Shown here one piece after another: positions 19,909 to 20,217 of a stretch of DNA of 20,217 nucleotides (position 1 is the stretch's first letter; each line of letters starts with the position of its first letter). The notes beneath the pieces were generated by a model, which ran no database searches, was not told where the DNA came from, and worked only from the letters and a program-made list of their open reading frames with translations. The translations under genes and the position numbers were made by a program. The stretch is taken from NCBI GenBank assembly GCA_028565635.1, contig JAOXYB010005679.1:1-20217 (forward strand), written 5' to 3'. This stretch comes from Phoronis ovalis (lineage: Eukaryota; Phoronida; Phoronidae).

Positions 19909-20217
19909 GTATATACATGCCAATTAAAGATACTTCAACTGTATGATTTAAGGACCTGAAGTATGTTGTACCACTGTTATTTAACTATAATTTCCTGTTC
20001 TAATTTTCATATTCAAACTAAAGAGGCAGACATCGTTTTTTGGAAAGTTATTTTTATTTGAAAGTTTATAAATCTAAGACTTACAAGGTTAAAAATTGTT
20101 TTCATCATGGACAAGCTGCAATTAATTGTAGGGAAGAATGGTAATTGTACCCCCAGCAGTAGGCTGGAGGTACTTTGGATTTACCCTGTAACCGCCGCGT
20201 CCGCAGCGTCCGCCGCG
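19909..20217. other. Intron 15 (partial), ending in a GC-rich tract
   Basis: AT-rich intron start with no exon seen. The last 26 bases (20192-20217) switch abruptly to ccgccgcgtccgc-type sequence, unlike the rest of the window, probably the edge of a tandem repeat or mobile element that continues outside. Confidence 0.65.

Overview
The window is animal nuclear genomic DNA. It is AT-rich (roughly two-thirds A+T by eye), and on the plus strand it carries short coding exons bounded by AG acceptors and GT donors, separated by long non-coding introns. Fifteen exon positions join into one open frame of about 703 codons with consistent splice phases. The protein is recognisably GLG1 (Golgi apparatus protein 1, also called cysteine-rich FGF receptor, MG-160 or ESL-1), a type I membrane protein whose lumenal part is a long row of cysteine-rich GLG1 repeats. 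Gene density, intron size and repeat content suggest an invertebrate, perhaps a lophotrochozoan such as a mollusc or brachiopod; the species cannot be fixed from the sequence.

Layout: exon 1 (900-932, a 33-base micro-exon), 2 (3031-3123), 3 (4214-4429), 4 (5056-5292), 5 (5715-5907), 6 (7402-7640), 7 (8253-8374), 8 (8585-8686), 9a (10132-10285) or 9b (10996-11143), 10 (12948-13097), 11 (13293-13442), 12 (13862-13975), 13 (15508-15596), 14 (18288-18405) and 15 (19810-19908). Both gene ends lie outside the window. The signal peptide and first repeat(s) are missing upstream; the last repeats, transmembrane segment and cytoplasmic tail are missing downstream. No other gene is supported on either strand.

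The most interesting feature is the exon 9 position. Exons 9a and 9b encode two diverged versions of the same part of one GLG1 repeat. Both enter in the same split-codon phase from exon 8 and leave in phase 0 towards exon 10. Either one restores the usual 24-residue spacing between cysteines, whereas joining both at their main splice sites hits a stop after nine codons. This is the architecture of mutually exclusive alternative exons. A second tandem exon duplication, now decayed, lies just after exon 13 (about 15629-15730). Exon 8 can also be read through into its intron for 117 codons to a stop followed by an AATAAA signal, a possible truncated isoform.

The introns hold an interspersed repeat family, seen in the first intron (about 1975-2790) and again in intron 13 (about 16655-17180 and 17690-17890), where a separate sequence of about 510 bases splits one copy. 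A strong hairpin (12694-12799) lies about 150 bases upstream of exon 10. Other local structures are a GC-richer patch with a 91-base duplication (about 14690-15010), a perfect 12-bp palindrome at 18572-18602, and an abrupt GC-rich tract at the right edge.
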